DNA from: Gammaproteobacteria bacterium
GTDB lineage: Bacteria; Pseudomonadota; Gammaproteobacteria; Steroidobacterales; Foliamicaceae
Direction of reading: 5' to 3'
Assembly (NCBI GenBank): GCA_026707445.1
Contig: JAPOWV010000027.1
Span: forward strand, 151,855 to 215,854
Length of the DNA stretch: 64,000 nucleotides
Under the pieces are notes generated by a model. The model was not told the DNA's origin. It was given only the letters and a program-made list of their open reading frames with translations, and did not search any database. A program made the position numbers and the translations under genes. How positions within the stretch are numbered: position 1 is the stretch's first letter; each line of letters opens with the position of its first letter. Below are positions 36,405 to 44,594 of this stretch, one piece after another.

Positions 36405-36815
36405 CTAGGTCGCCAGCATCGGCTTGTAGCGATCGGAATAACTGTAGATCAGGAAGCAATTGACGGCCAAGACGAACAGGCCGGGTGGGACATTGCCCAG
36501 CAGAAATACCGTCCACAAGAACATGTGCACTGTGTAAGGTAAGAACATAATGACGCCGAGAGCTGCGGTCCTCGGTATCAATACCAAGATGGCGCAGCTT
36601 ATCTTGAAGATGGCCATAAACTGGAACAGATAGTTCGTCTCTTGAATGGCGCGGAAAAACGCTACCGCTTCCGCAGGCGCATCGTTGGGCAAATTGTTGG
36701 CCATGCCCAGGAGCATCAGGGTGCCGGAGACCAGGCCATACAGCGCCAGAACAATGCGCAGCGCAATCGTCGTCTTCTTGAATTTGGGTTCGTTGGTCAC
36801 CTGAGTAGAATTCAT
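36405..36815 (-). CDS. DoxX-like small membrane protein
   Basis: A 136-residue protein with four predicted helices: ALRIVLALYGLVSGTLMLLGMA, LFQFMAIFKISCAILVLI, AALGVIMFLPYTVHMFLWTVF and a C-terminal helix. The layout fits DoxX-like proteins with a conserved tyrosine/histidine pair. It begins 18 bases after the MFS gene and is probably in its operon. Function unknown. Confidence 0.6.
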   Translation of the reverse strand: MNSTQVTNEPKFKKTTIALRIVLALYGLVSGTLMLLGMANNLPNDAPAEAVAFFRAIQETNYLFQFMAIFKISCAILVLIPRTAALGVIMFLPYTVHMFLWTVFLLGNVPPGLFVLAVNCFLIYSYSDRYKPMLAT

Positions 36816-36833
36816 TTTGATCTCCGCGCCTGG

Positions 36834-38144
36834 CTAGGACGCTTCATACTTAATGGCTCGCTGCGCCGCAAAGCAAACCAGCATCGGCAAACCGAAGATA
36901 ATGAACATGATTGACGGTTGGATGCCCGTATCGAGAAGCACCCCCGCGAGGATCGGAGCAAGCACTGCACCAATGCGGCCCACCCCAATAGCGATACCAA
37001 TACCGGTTGCGCGCAACTGCACGTCAAATATCTCCGGAGCCACCGCGTAGAGCCCGATTATTGACCCGAACAAAAAGAACCCGAGGCCAAGCGCGATGAC
37101 GAAAGCGGTTACTAGCTCGCCGCTGAACAATCCGAACAAAGCCATGAAGATCGCCGTAGCAACCATGTAAAATCCGACGCCCCGCTTCAGTCCAAGTCGA
37201 CCGGCATAGAACCCAAGAACCAATGCCCCGATCGCGCCGCCGATGTTGAGCAGGACTGAGCCAGAGATGGCCGCGCTCATGGCGTAGCCCGCGTCAGACA
37301 AGAGCTTCGGCGTCCAGCTCATCGTGTAGTAGAAGCTGAACATGACCAGGAAGAAAGACAGTGAGATCAGAACTGTTTTAGTCCTGTTTTCACCGGTAAC
37401 TAGCTGTCTGTAGTTGCTGGCAAACCCGCCGCCGTCAGTTACCGTCGCCTCAACCGGGGGCAACGTTGTAACGGGTTCGAGTTTCAGCTTGCCAAAGATG
37501 CTATTGATACGCTCCAAAGCGTTTTTTCTTCGGCTCGATGCCAGGAAGTCTATTGACTCAGGCAGCACAAAAATGAGCACTGGTAGCATCGCTAGCGAGA
37601 TCAACCCGCCAAACAAAAAAGTCTCGCGCCAACCAAAGTTGGCAATTAGGTAAACGGATAGCAACCCGCCAATCGTAGCGCCCACCGGATTACCGGTTTG
37701 CAGTATGGTTACGGCGAGACTGCGGCGTTTTCGGGAAGAAAACTCAGACACCAGCGTATTCAGGCTAGCAATCATGCCTCCGACGCCAATGCCGGTGATG
37801 AATCTAAAGACCGCAAGTGCATCTTGTGACGGCGACCAGTAGGAAGCGAGCATGCCGAATGTGATAAGGGTAAGAGACAGGATCACGATCGGCTTTCGCC
37901 CAACCTTGTCCGCAATTGGTCCCACAAAGAAGGCGCCGACCCCCATACCGAATAGCCCCGCGCTCAACAGGAGCCCGATCTCGCTGTTCGACAATCCCCA
38001 TTCCGCTGCCACTGCCGGGGCGGCAAAAGACATCACGAGTATGTCAAAGCCATCAAGCATATTTAGGAAGGTACAGATCCCAATCGTCAGGATCTGAAAC
38101 CCTGTCATCTCGCGGGTTTCTATTCGCTCTTGTAACGCCGCCAT
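36834..38144 (-). CDS. MFS aromatic acid:H+ symporter (AAHS type)
   Basis: A 436-residue 12-TM carrier. The motif MLDGFDILVMSFAAPA in helix 1 is the AAHS aromatic acid symporter signature, and GPIADKVGRKP is the MFS loop 2-3 motif. The 4-hydroxybenzoate, protocatechuate, benzoate and 3-HPP carriers belong here. It precedes the DoxX-like gene by 18 bases and follows the MarR gene on the same strand. Cargo not resolved. Confidence 0.86.
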   Translation of the reverse strand: MAALQERIETREMTGFQILTIGICTFLNMLDGFDILVMSFAAPAVAAEWGLSNSEIGLLLSAGLFGMGVGAFFVGPIADKVGRKPIVILSLTLITFGMLASYWSPSQDALAVFRFITGIGVGGMIASLNTLVSEFSSRKRRSLAVTILQTGNPVGATIGGLLSVYLIANFGWRETFLFGGLISLAMLPVLIFVLPESIDFLASSRRKNALERINSIFGKLKLEPVTTLPPVEATVTDGGGFASNYRQLVTGENRTKTVLISLSFFLVMFSFYYTMSWTPKLLSDAGYAMSAAISGSVLLNIGGAIGALVLGFYAGRLGLKRGVGFYMVATAIFMALFGLFSGELVTAFVIALGLGFFLFGSIIGLYAVAPEIFDVQLRATGIGIAIGVGRIGAVLAPILAGVLLDTGIQPSIMFIIFGLPMLVCFAAQRAIKYEAS

Positions 38145-38265
38145 ATTCTTATTCCCGTTATAGCTGGTCAGATCGCCAATATTCTCTTTTGCTGCCGCTC
38201 ACGCTTTTTTGTCGAGTAGTCTTGAGATACGCGGTCATGCGCGAAACTAGCCGCTCGCGGTCGTG

Positions 38266-38736
38266 CTACTTAGGATCAGCCGCAGCAGCAGAAGCGGACT
38301 GCCGCGCCTTCAGAAGTAGAGACTGCAGGCGCGACATCTCTTTCTCGTTGAGGCCGCCAAAGAGTTCCCCCACCCAGCGTTCATGGTGCTTCGCCATCTT
38401 GTTGAATTGTCTACGACCCTCTTTGCTGAGCTGAATGTAGAGGACACGACGATCGTGCTTAGCTCGATTTCGCTCCACCAGACCACTCTTCTCGAGCCGG
38501 TCGATCACGCCCGTAACGTTGGCGTTGGAAACCATGAGCTCACGCGAAAGCTCTGACATCGCCAGCGGGCGGTCGGCACGTTCCAGTTCCGACAGGACGT
38601 CGAACTGAGGCAGCGTTCTTGAAAAGTAGGACCTGAATCGGGAGCGCAGGTTCTGCTCGACGACAATTTCGCATGAAAGGATGCGCAGCCAAGTTCTGAC
38701 CGCTTCCTTATCTTTGCTATTTGCTGTATTGGACAT
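38266..38736 (-). CDS. MarR-family transcriptional regulator
   Basis: A winged-helix MarR protein of about 156 residues. SELSRELMVSNANVTGVIDRLEKSGLVERNRAKHDRRVLYIQLSKEG gives helix-turn-helix and wing. ATG 38736 is chosen; a GTG at 38781 would add 15 residues and has AGGGCG upstream, so the start is uncertain. It is the only classical DNA-binding regulator in the island. Its promoter carries site I, so autoregulation and control of the other operator-like sites are proposed. MarR proteins are usually released by aromatic ligands, which fits the gene content. Confidence 0.87.
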   Translation of the reverse strand: MSNTANSKDKEAVRTWLRILSCEIVVEQNLRSRFRSYFSRTLPQFDVLSELERADRPLAMSELSRELMVSNANVTGVIDRLEKSGLVERNRAKHDRRVLYIQLSKEGRRQFNKMAKHHERWVGELFGGLNEKEMSRLQSLLLKARQSASAAAADPK

Positions 38737-38817
38737 GGGATTAGGACGTCTCGGCACCTGAAATGCCGGATAGCTTGCCACGCAACGCCCTATAGAGCAA
38801 AGAATATTTAATCTTTA

Positions 38818-38837
38818 ATAGTTAAAGTATATAATAA
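38818..38837. promoter_or_regulatory. Operator-like motif, site I (MarR / monooxygenase operon)
   Basis: ATAGTTAAAGTATATAATAA lies between the MarR gene (-) and the oxidoreductase-monooxygenase-SDR genes (+). It differs at two positions from the left arm and core of site B. A second AT-rich stretch (TATTTAATCTTTA) precedes it. Confidence 0.58.
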
Positions 38838-38963
38838 ACCAACAAGTCTATCAGTCCCCACTCGCCATGCGAACACGGTTTATTCGCGCCGACCGTCTCG
38901 GCGATCGGATTCAGAGCGTGGCCGTTCCTTGCGAGATGCGTGAAGTTCTGGAGGAGTTAGTGG

Positions 38964-40439
38964 ATGTGGCGGCCTAAAGAGCGCATCAAGTATCAGCCGC
39001 AACCGGGCACGTCGCCTACGCGGGAAGAGGCGGCGTCTTCCATGCTGTTCAGCCCAGTCGATGCGGGCCCCTTGCAGTTAGCGCAGCGGACTTGGGTCCC
39101 GGCCATGGTTCCGTGGCGTGCATCGGACGACGGTTTTGTGACGCAGGATATCCTCGATTGGTATGAGCGTTATGCCCGCGGCAAGCCAGGGGCGCTTGTC
39201 GTCGAGGCGACGGGAATTCGTGATATTCCAAGCGGGCCATTGCTGCGCATTGGGGACGATCGGTTCATACCAGGTTTACAGGAGCTTACCGACACCGTCA
39301 GGCAAGCAAGCGCCGGCGAGACAAAGGTCTTGATTCAGCTCATTGACTTCCTCCGCATAAACCGTCGTGCGCCTGCGGAAAAGTACTTCGAACGCTTCTT
39401 ACAGGTTACGGATAGACACCGCGCTTTCTTCTACAGTCAGTTGAGTGATGATGAAATTCGTTTGAAATTACGCGAGTTGACGGACGATGCTCTTGTGGAG
39501 GTTCTCACAGATCGTGAATACGAGGCCTACGCGTTCGGTTACCGGGAGCGCGTCACAGACACTCACCTGCAGCACATAAGAGAACTGCCGGATGTGCTGC
39601 CCGGACTGTTTGCGGCGGCAGCCGAGCGGGCCAAGAAGGCTGGCTTCGACGGCGTCGAGCTCCACTATGCCCACGCCTACACGATGGCCTCATTCCTTTC
39701 CGCACTGAATACGCGCGACGACGGCTTTGGTGGTGAGCCTGAGGATCGAGTCAGGCTGCCACTAAACGTATACAACGAGGTGCGAGACAGGGTCGGGGAC
39801 GGCTTCGCAGTGGGATGCCGGTTTCTGACCCGCGAATGTATCGACGGCGGGAATCAGCCCGACGACGCGGCGTTCTTTGGGGTTGAGTTCGCGCGCGCCG
39901 GCATGGATTTCCTCTCTCTGTCGCGTGGGGGCAAGTTCGAAGACGCGAAGCAGCCAAAGGTCGGCGCAGCTGCGTATCCGTATACCGGCCGAAGCGGGTA
40001 CGAGTGTATGCCTCAGTACATCTCCGATGAACGCGGGCCGTTCGGCCGTAACGTTCCAGCTACCGCCAAAGTCCGGAACGCTGTTCGGGCCGCGGGCTAT
40101 GAGACACCAGTTGTTTTGGCGGGTGGAATTCATGGATTCGAGCAGGCGGAGAGCCTTCTACAGAGTGGTCAAGCCGACATCATTGCTTCAGCACGCCAAT
40201 CGATTGCGGATCCGGATTGGTTTCTGAAAATGCGGCTCGGACACGGTGAAGATATTCGGCTTTGTATCTACTCAAACTACTGCGAAGCGCTCGATACGCG
40301 TCACAAGCAGGTGACTTGTGAACTGTGGGACCGCGAGGACAAGAATGCCCCAGGCGTGAAGCTATCGAATGACGGCAAACGTCGCCTTTTGCCGCCCGAG
40401 TGGAAGGCGCCGCTATCTAATAAATTAAATGGGAACTAG
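38964..40439 (+). CDS. Old yellow enzyme-family NADH:flavin oxidoreductase
   Basis: A 491-residue FMN TIM-barrel enzyme. It shows PAMVPWRASDDGFV near the N terminus, FDGVELHYAHAYTMASFLSALNTRDDGFGG (substrate-site residues), and C-terminal VLAGGIHGFEQAES and GQADIIASARQSIADPDW (FMN phosphate site). The gene starts GGAGG-spaced at ATG 38964 and precedes the monooxygenase gene by 84 bases. It probably reduces an enone or aromatic-CoA-derived intermediate, as related proteins accompany aminobenzoyl-CoA pathways. No iron-sulfur cluster cysteines of the dienoyl-CoA reductase type are seen. Confidence 0.8.
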   Translation: MWRPKERIKYQPQPGTSPTREEAASSMLFSPVDAGPLQLAQRTWVPAMVPWRASDDGFVTQDILDWYERYARGKPGALVVEATGIRDIPSGPLLRIGDDRFIPGLQELTDTVRQASAGETKVLIQLIDFLRINRRAPAEKYFERFLQVTDRHRAFFYSQLSDDEIRLKLRELTDDALVEVLTDREYEAYAFGYRERVTDTHLQHIRELPDVLPGLFAAAAERAKKAGFDGVELHYAHAYTMASFLSALNTRDDGFGGEPEDRVRLPLNVYNEVRDRVGDGFAVGCRFLTRECIDGGNQPDDAAFFGVEFARAGMDFLSLSRGGKFEDAKQPKVGAAAYPYTGRSGYECMPQYISDERGPFGRNVPATAKVRNAVRAAGYETPVVLAGGIHGFEQAESLLQSGQADIIASARQSIADPDWFLKMRLGHGEDIRLCIYSNYCEALDTRHKQVTCELWDREDKNAPGVKLSNDGKRRLLPPEWKAPLSNKLNGN

Positions 40440-40523
40440 AGTACTTCTGATGCGCCCATCGGCTCCTTTCCGCTTACCCGCCAAGGTTTGGCGCGGACAA
40501 GCGTAACCACACTGGAAAACGGA

Positions 40524-42920
40524 ATGGCTAACGGACTCAAGATCGTATGCCTCGGTGGAGGACCAGCTTCGCTTTATTTTTCGCTTCTGATGAAAAAGGC
40601 GAACCCCGCGCACGACATAACAGTTATCGAAAGGGGTGATCGTGATTCAACCTGGGGGTTCGGCGTCGTCTTCTCCGACGAAACTCTCAAGGGCTTTATG
40701 GAGGCTGACGCGCCAACCTACAAACGAATCGTCGAGCAATTCTCCTATTGGGATGGAATCGATACGAAGATACACGGCAAGACGATCAACTCTCAGGGCC
40801 ATGGTTTCTGTGGCATGTCCCGCCTCAAGCTTCTAAACATCTTTCACGATCGCTGTGACGAACTCGGGGTGAAGCTCGACTTCGGCAGAGACATTACCGA
40901 CCTCGACCAGCTCCACGTGGAAGATCATGACCTGGTCGTCGCAGGAGACGGCCTGACGTCGATGATTCGTGATGCCCACCAAGATGATTTCGGCACGTCC
41001 ATAGACTGGCGCCAGAACAAGTTCTGCTGGCTAGCGACGACAAAGCCCGTTGACGATTTCGAGTTCATATTTAGGAAGAACCACCACGGCTGGTGGTGGG
41101 CGCATGTCTATCGGTACGAGGAAGGCACAACGACTTGGATCGTCGAGACGAGCGAGAAGACTTGGCGTGACGCAGGCATGGAAGATGCGAGCGAGGAAGA
41201 CACCAAGGCCTATTGTGAGAAATTGTTTGAAGAGGATCGCGACGGCCACCCGATGATCAGCAATCGCTCTATCTGGCGGACCTTCCCGGTCGTGCGCAAC
41301 GAGCGGCTGTATCACAAGAACATTGTGCTTATGGGCGACGCGGTCAGATCTGCGCACTTTAGCATCGGCTCGGGCACCAAGCTCGCGATGGAGGACGCAA
41401 TCACTTTGGCGGGGTATTTCCAAGAGACGGGCGACGACGTATCCAAAGCGCTTGAGAAGTACCAGGACGTGCGCAAGGACGAGGCGGATCGGCTTCAGCG
41501 CACAGCCGTAGTATCGCTGAGCTGGTTCGAACGTATCGATCGGTATGCGGAGGTTCAGCAGCCCGAGCAGTTTACGTTCAACATGATTTGTCGCTCCAAG
41601 CGAATCACGTATGAAAACCTCCGGCTTCGCGACCCAGCCTACGTCGCTGGCGTCGACAAGTGGTTTGCAAACCATGTCAGGGCCACGACAGGCTTTGAAG
41701 ATATCGATACGGAAACTCCCGTCGTCCCCGTGTTCCAACCGTTCAGGATCGGTCGTATGCGCGTGGAGAATCGTTTTCAGCTCTCCGCCATGTGCCAGTA
41801 CTGTGCGGTCGATGGCGTCCCAGCCGACTGGCACCTGGTGCACTATGGTCAACGGGCAATCGGCGGTGCGGGACTGCTAAATACCGAAATGATCTGCGTG
41901 TCGGAAGACGCGCGCATTACTCCGGGATGCGCCGGAATATGGTCCGACGAACAGACTGAAGCGTGGGAACGAATCGTTTGTTTCGTGCATGCCAATAGTA
42001 AGGCCAAGATTTGTGCCCAGATCGGTCACGCAGGGCGCAAGGGCGCGACCTGCGTGCCATGGGACGGCGGAATCGATGAGCCGCTGGAGGAAGGCGCATG
42101 GCCAATCATCGCTCCGTCGCCCTTGCCCTATCTGGGCCACAGCGCTATTCCCAAGGAGATGACGACTGCTGACATGGACTCCGTCGTCGCTGATTTCGTT
42201 CACGCGGTCGGCAACGCAGATCATGCCGGGTTCGACATGATCGAGGTTCACCTCGCCCACGGTTACCTGCTGTCGGGTTTTATCAGCCCGGTAACGAACA
42301 AGCGAACTGACGAATACGGCGGCGACATTGAGGCGCGGATGAGATTTCCGCTCCGCGTCGTTGCTGCTGCCAGAGACGCGTGGCCGGAGGATAGGCCCCT
42401 ATCCGTGCGAATCTCGGCAACGGATTGGGTTGACAATGGCCTGACAGAGAAAGATCTGCTGAGCGCTGCTCGCATGCTCAAGAAAGCTGGAGTAGACATT
42501 ATCAACGTATCGACCGGGCAGGTGACCAAAGACGAGGAGCCAATTTTCGGTCGCATGTTCCAGGCACCGTTTGCGGATCAGATTCGTAACGAGGTAGGCA
42601 TTCCGACGATTGTTGCCGGTAACGTCTCGACAGCCGATCAGGCGAATACGCTTATTGCCGCAGGGCGTACGGACATCGTGGCCTTTGGCCGCCAGATAAT
42701 GAATCAGCCCCATTTCGTACTGATGGCTGCAGCGCACTATGGAAATAGGAGCCAATATTGGCCGCCTCAGTATCAGAGCGGCCAGTTCCTCGCTGGTGCA
42801 CTCGCGGAAAAGGAAAACGAGGAGATGCTCGAACTACGAACTGCTGCTAAACCCCCAAATCCAAGCGAGGCGCTTGCCATAGCCGTCGGGCGGGGTGAGG
42901 TGCTGCAAGGCGGCGCATAG
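40524..42920 (+). CDS. Two-domain 2-aminobenzoyl-CoA / salicylyl-CoA monooxygenase-reductase
   Basis: A 798-residue fusion. The N-terminal half is an FAD aromatic hydroxylase (VCLGGGPASLYFSLLMKKANP, VIERGD, DAVRSAHFSIGSGTKLAMEDA). The C-terminal half (from about residue 400) is an OYE-type reductase (FQPFRIGRMRVENRF, AMCQY, VHLAHGYLLSGFISP, DIVAFGRQIMNQPHF). This architecture is that of 2-aminobenzoyl-CoA monooxygenase/reductase of the CoA-dependent anthranilate pathway and of bifunctional salicylyl-CoA 5-hydroxylase. The ATG at 40524 is chosen over an upstream TTG. With the CoA ligase at 9831-11450, an aroyl-CoA route is likely; the exact substrate is open. Confidence 0.88.
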   Translation: MANGLKIVCLGGGPASLYFSLLMKKANPAHDITVIERGDRDSTWGFGVVFSDETLKGFMEADAPTYKRIVEQFSYWDGIDTKIHGKTINSQGHGFCGMSRLKLLNIFHDRCDELGVKLDFGRDITDLDQLHVEDHDLVVAGDGLTSMIRDAHQDDFGTSIDWRQNKFCWLATTKPVDDFEFIFRKNHHGWWWAHVYRYEEGTTTWIVETSEKTWRDAGMEDASEEDTKAYCEKLFEEDRDGHPMISNRSIWRTFPVVRNERLYHKNIVLMGDAVRSAHFSIGSGTKLAMEDAITLAGYFQETGDDVSKALEKYQDVRKDEADRLQRTAVVSLSWFERIDRYAEVQQPEQFTFNMICRSKRITYENLRLRDPAYVAGVDKWFANHVRATTGFEDIDTETPVVPVFQPFRIGRMRVENRFQLSAMCQYCAVDGVPADWHLVHYGQRAIGGAGLLNTEMICVSEDARITPGCAGIWSDEQTEAWERIVCFVHANSKAKICAQIGHAGRKGATCVPWDGGIDEPLEEGAWPIIAPSPLPYLGHSAIPKEMTTADMDSVVADFVHAVGNADHAGFDMIEVHLAHGYLLSGFISPVTNKRTDEYGGDIEARMRFPLRVVAAARDAWPEDRPLSVRISATDWVDNGLTEKDLLSAARMLKKAGVDIINVSTGQVTKDEEPIFGRMFQAPFADQIRNEVGIPTIVAGNVSTADQANTLIAAGRTDIVAFGRQIMNQPHFVLMAAAHYGNRSQYWPPQYQSGQFLAGALAEKENEEMLELRTAAKPPNPSEALAIAVGRGEVLQGGA

Positions 42921-42949
42921 GCGGGTCGCTCGAAGGTGGAGTCAAGATC

Positions 42950-43705
42950 ATGAGCTGGTACGAGGGCAAACACGCAGTTATCACAGGCGGTGGCAGCGGT
43001 ATCGGGTTGGCGGTCGCCCGCGTGCTCGTGGACAAGGGCGCAAAAGCGACGATCACCGGACGCAACGCCGAACGGCTTGAGAAGGCCGCGAGCGAGCTTG
43101 GTGCCTCATACCAGGTCGCGGACGTAACGAACCGCGACGCTGTGCGCGGCGCGGTTGCTGCGGCCGTGGAAGAGAGTGGCGCGGTCGATATTCTCATCAA
43201 CAACGCAGGCGTTGCCGAAGCGGCGCCCTTCGCTCGGGCGAGCGACAATCACTGGGATCAGACCCTGGCCATCAACCTGACCGGTGTCTATAACTGCACG
43301 AAGTCTGTTGTCCAGGGCATGCTCCAGCGTGGCTCAGGCCGCATCGTCAATGTCGCGAGCACGGCGGGACAAGTAGGCTATGCTTACGTTTCGGCCTACT
43401 GTGCGGCCAAGCACGGCGTCATCGGGCTTACGCGCGCGCTGGCACTCGAGTACGCACGCAAAGGCATCACCGTCAACGCAGTCTGCCCCGGTTACACCGA
43501 CACCGATATTGTGCAGCGATCGCTCGATAAGATCGTTGAGACGACGGGGCGCACACGGGAGGAGGCGCTTGCCGAACTGGTCAAATCCAATCCCCAGGGT
43601 CGGCTTATCCGACCCGATGAAGTAGCAGATGCGGTTGTTTGGCTTTGCCGGCAGGAATCTATGAACGGCCAGGCGATATCCGTTGCCGGTGGTGAAGTAA
43701 TGTGA
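42950..43705 (+). CDS. Short-chain dehydrogenase/reductase
   Basis: A 251-residue classical SDR. It has the NAD(P) motif TGGGSGIG at 12-19, NNAG at 84-87, catalytic Ser137, Tyr150 and Lys154 (YCAAK), and a C-terminal NGQAISVAGGEV. It starts 30 bases after the monooxygenase gene on the same strand, so it is probably the last intact gene of the operon. It may oxidise a hydroxyacyl-CoA of the aminobenzoyl-CoA pathway; this is inferred from context. Confidence 0.85.
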   Translation: MSWYEGKHAVITGGGSGIGLAVARVLVDKGAKATITGRNAERLEKAASELGASYQVADVTNRDAVRGAVAAAVEESGAVDILINNAGVAEAAPFARASDNHWDQTLAINLTGVYNCTKSVVQGMLQRGSGRIVNVASTAGQVGYAYVSAYCAAKHGVIGLTRALALEYARKGITVNAVCPGYTDTDIVQRSLDKIVETTGRTREEALAELVKSNPQGRLIRPDEVADAVVWLCRQESMNGQAISVAGGEVM

Positions 43706-43712
43706 GACGACA

Positions 43713-43803
43713 ATGACTGACATCAATCCTGAACACTTCCTCTCGGAGCTCGACGATAGCTATGTAATAAACGGAGAGAAGACCTGGATATCAAACGGCG
43801 GCA
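43713..43803 (+). pseudogene. Acyl-CoA dehydrogenase fragment
   Basis: The frame from ATG 43713 encodes SYVINGEKTWISNGG, the strongly conserved substrate-side loop of acyl-CoA dehydrogenases, then changes at about 43803 to unrelated sequence. The N-terminal part before it is too short for a real start, so both ends are lost. A genuine acyl-CoA dehydrogenase gene probably followed the SDR and was interrupted by the IS1380-type element. Confidence 0.75.
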
Positions 43804-44068
43804 CCAACAGATGCCGGTCGCAGAACACATACAACTGCACGGATCAGACCCAGCTGGCGGTCGACACTCGACAACAGCGTTATGCCGCCATTGCCGGTGA
43901 TGTCGCCACCGCTGAAATCGGCTTCGACCTTGCGGCTTTTAACGGATGGAAATTGCAGCGAAGTACGGTACCATTCTGTCACGGCGCTTGGTCCCTTAAG
44001 GCTTGTGGAAACCCCTATTTTCGTGGACTTTCCGCCGTTACTCTATCCCCTACTCATGAAATATCCGG
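43803..44068 (-). mobile_element. IS1380-family transposase N-terminal remnant
   Basis: On the minus strand from ATG 43982 the peptide has KVEADFSGGDITGNGGITLLSSVD and RQLGLIRAVVCVL, the N terminus of IS1380-family transposases. The frame ends near 43803, where the acyl-CoA dehydrogenase fragment begins. The outer end, about 44068, reads CCCGGATATTTCATGA, a sequence I associate with IS1380-type termini. The transposase is truncated and inactive. Confidence 0.75.
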
Positions 44069-44080
44069 GTTAGGAGTACG

Positions 44081-44362
44081 ATGATGGTGACAGCGATTGT
44101 CCTAATTAAGTCGGAACGAGACCAGATTTCATCTCTGGCTAAGGGGCTCATTGAGGTGAAAGGGGTCGCTGAAGTCTATTCAGTGGCCGGCAGATATGAT
44201 CTCGTTGTAGTGGTCAAGGTACAGCAAATGGACGAGCTCGCCGAATGCATCAGTGACGATATGCGAAAGCAGAGAGGAATCGTCGAAACGGAGACCCTGA
44301 TCGCGTTCAGAGCGTTCTCTGACCAAGAGCTGGCTATCGGATATGACCTGGGTCTGGACTAA
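44081..44362 (+). CDS. Stand-alone Lrp/AsnC ligand-binding (RAM) domain protein
   Basis: A 93-residue protein resembling only the effector domain of Lrp/AsnC regulators: TAIVLIKSERDQISSLAKGLIEVKGV, EVYSVAGRYDLVVVVKV, and ETETLIAFRAFSD. No helix-turn-helix is present. Such stand-alone RAM proteins sense amino acids or partner other regulators. AGGAG lies four to seven bases before ATG 44081/44084. It follows the IS1380 scar and is near the island's right edge. Confidence 0.8.
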   Translation: MMVTAIVLIKSERDQISSLAKGLIEVKGVAEVYSVAGRYDLVVVVKVQQMDELAECISDDMRKQRGIVETETLIAFRAFSDQELAIGYDLGLD

Positions 44363-44498
44363 GCTGAAGTCTGCTCCTAGCCGCTAGTACGCCCCTGAGC
44401 CCGCCCCAAAGCCTTGTTGGCGGGCCAAAATCTTGGTATTTATTTGATACTGTCCGGGTTCAGATAGATGTAGGACTGGGATCGGTGTATCGGCACAG

Positions 44499-44524
44499 GG
44501 AGATGTTTCCGCGGAAACATCTCC
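44499..44524. repeat. 26-bp perfect palindrome
   Basis: GGAGATGTTTCC (44499-44510), central GC, and GGAAACATCTCC (44513-44524) form an exact palindrome of 26 bases in the 232-base gap between the AsnC-domain gene and pduO. No T-run follows on either side, so a terminator is unproven; a dimeric regulator site is possible. Confidence 0.6.
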
Positions 44525-44594
44525 TCGGAGTGTGGGTCAAAGGCGCGCGGATGCCTTCGAGCATATTGTCCAACGGTTTCTTGCCGGGGGCGGT

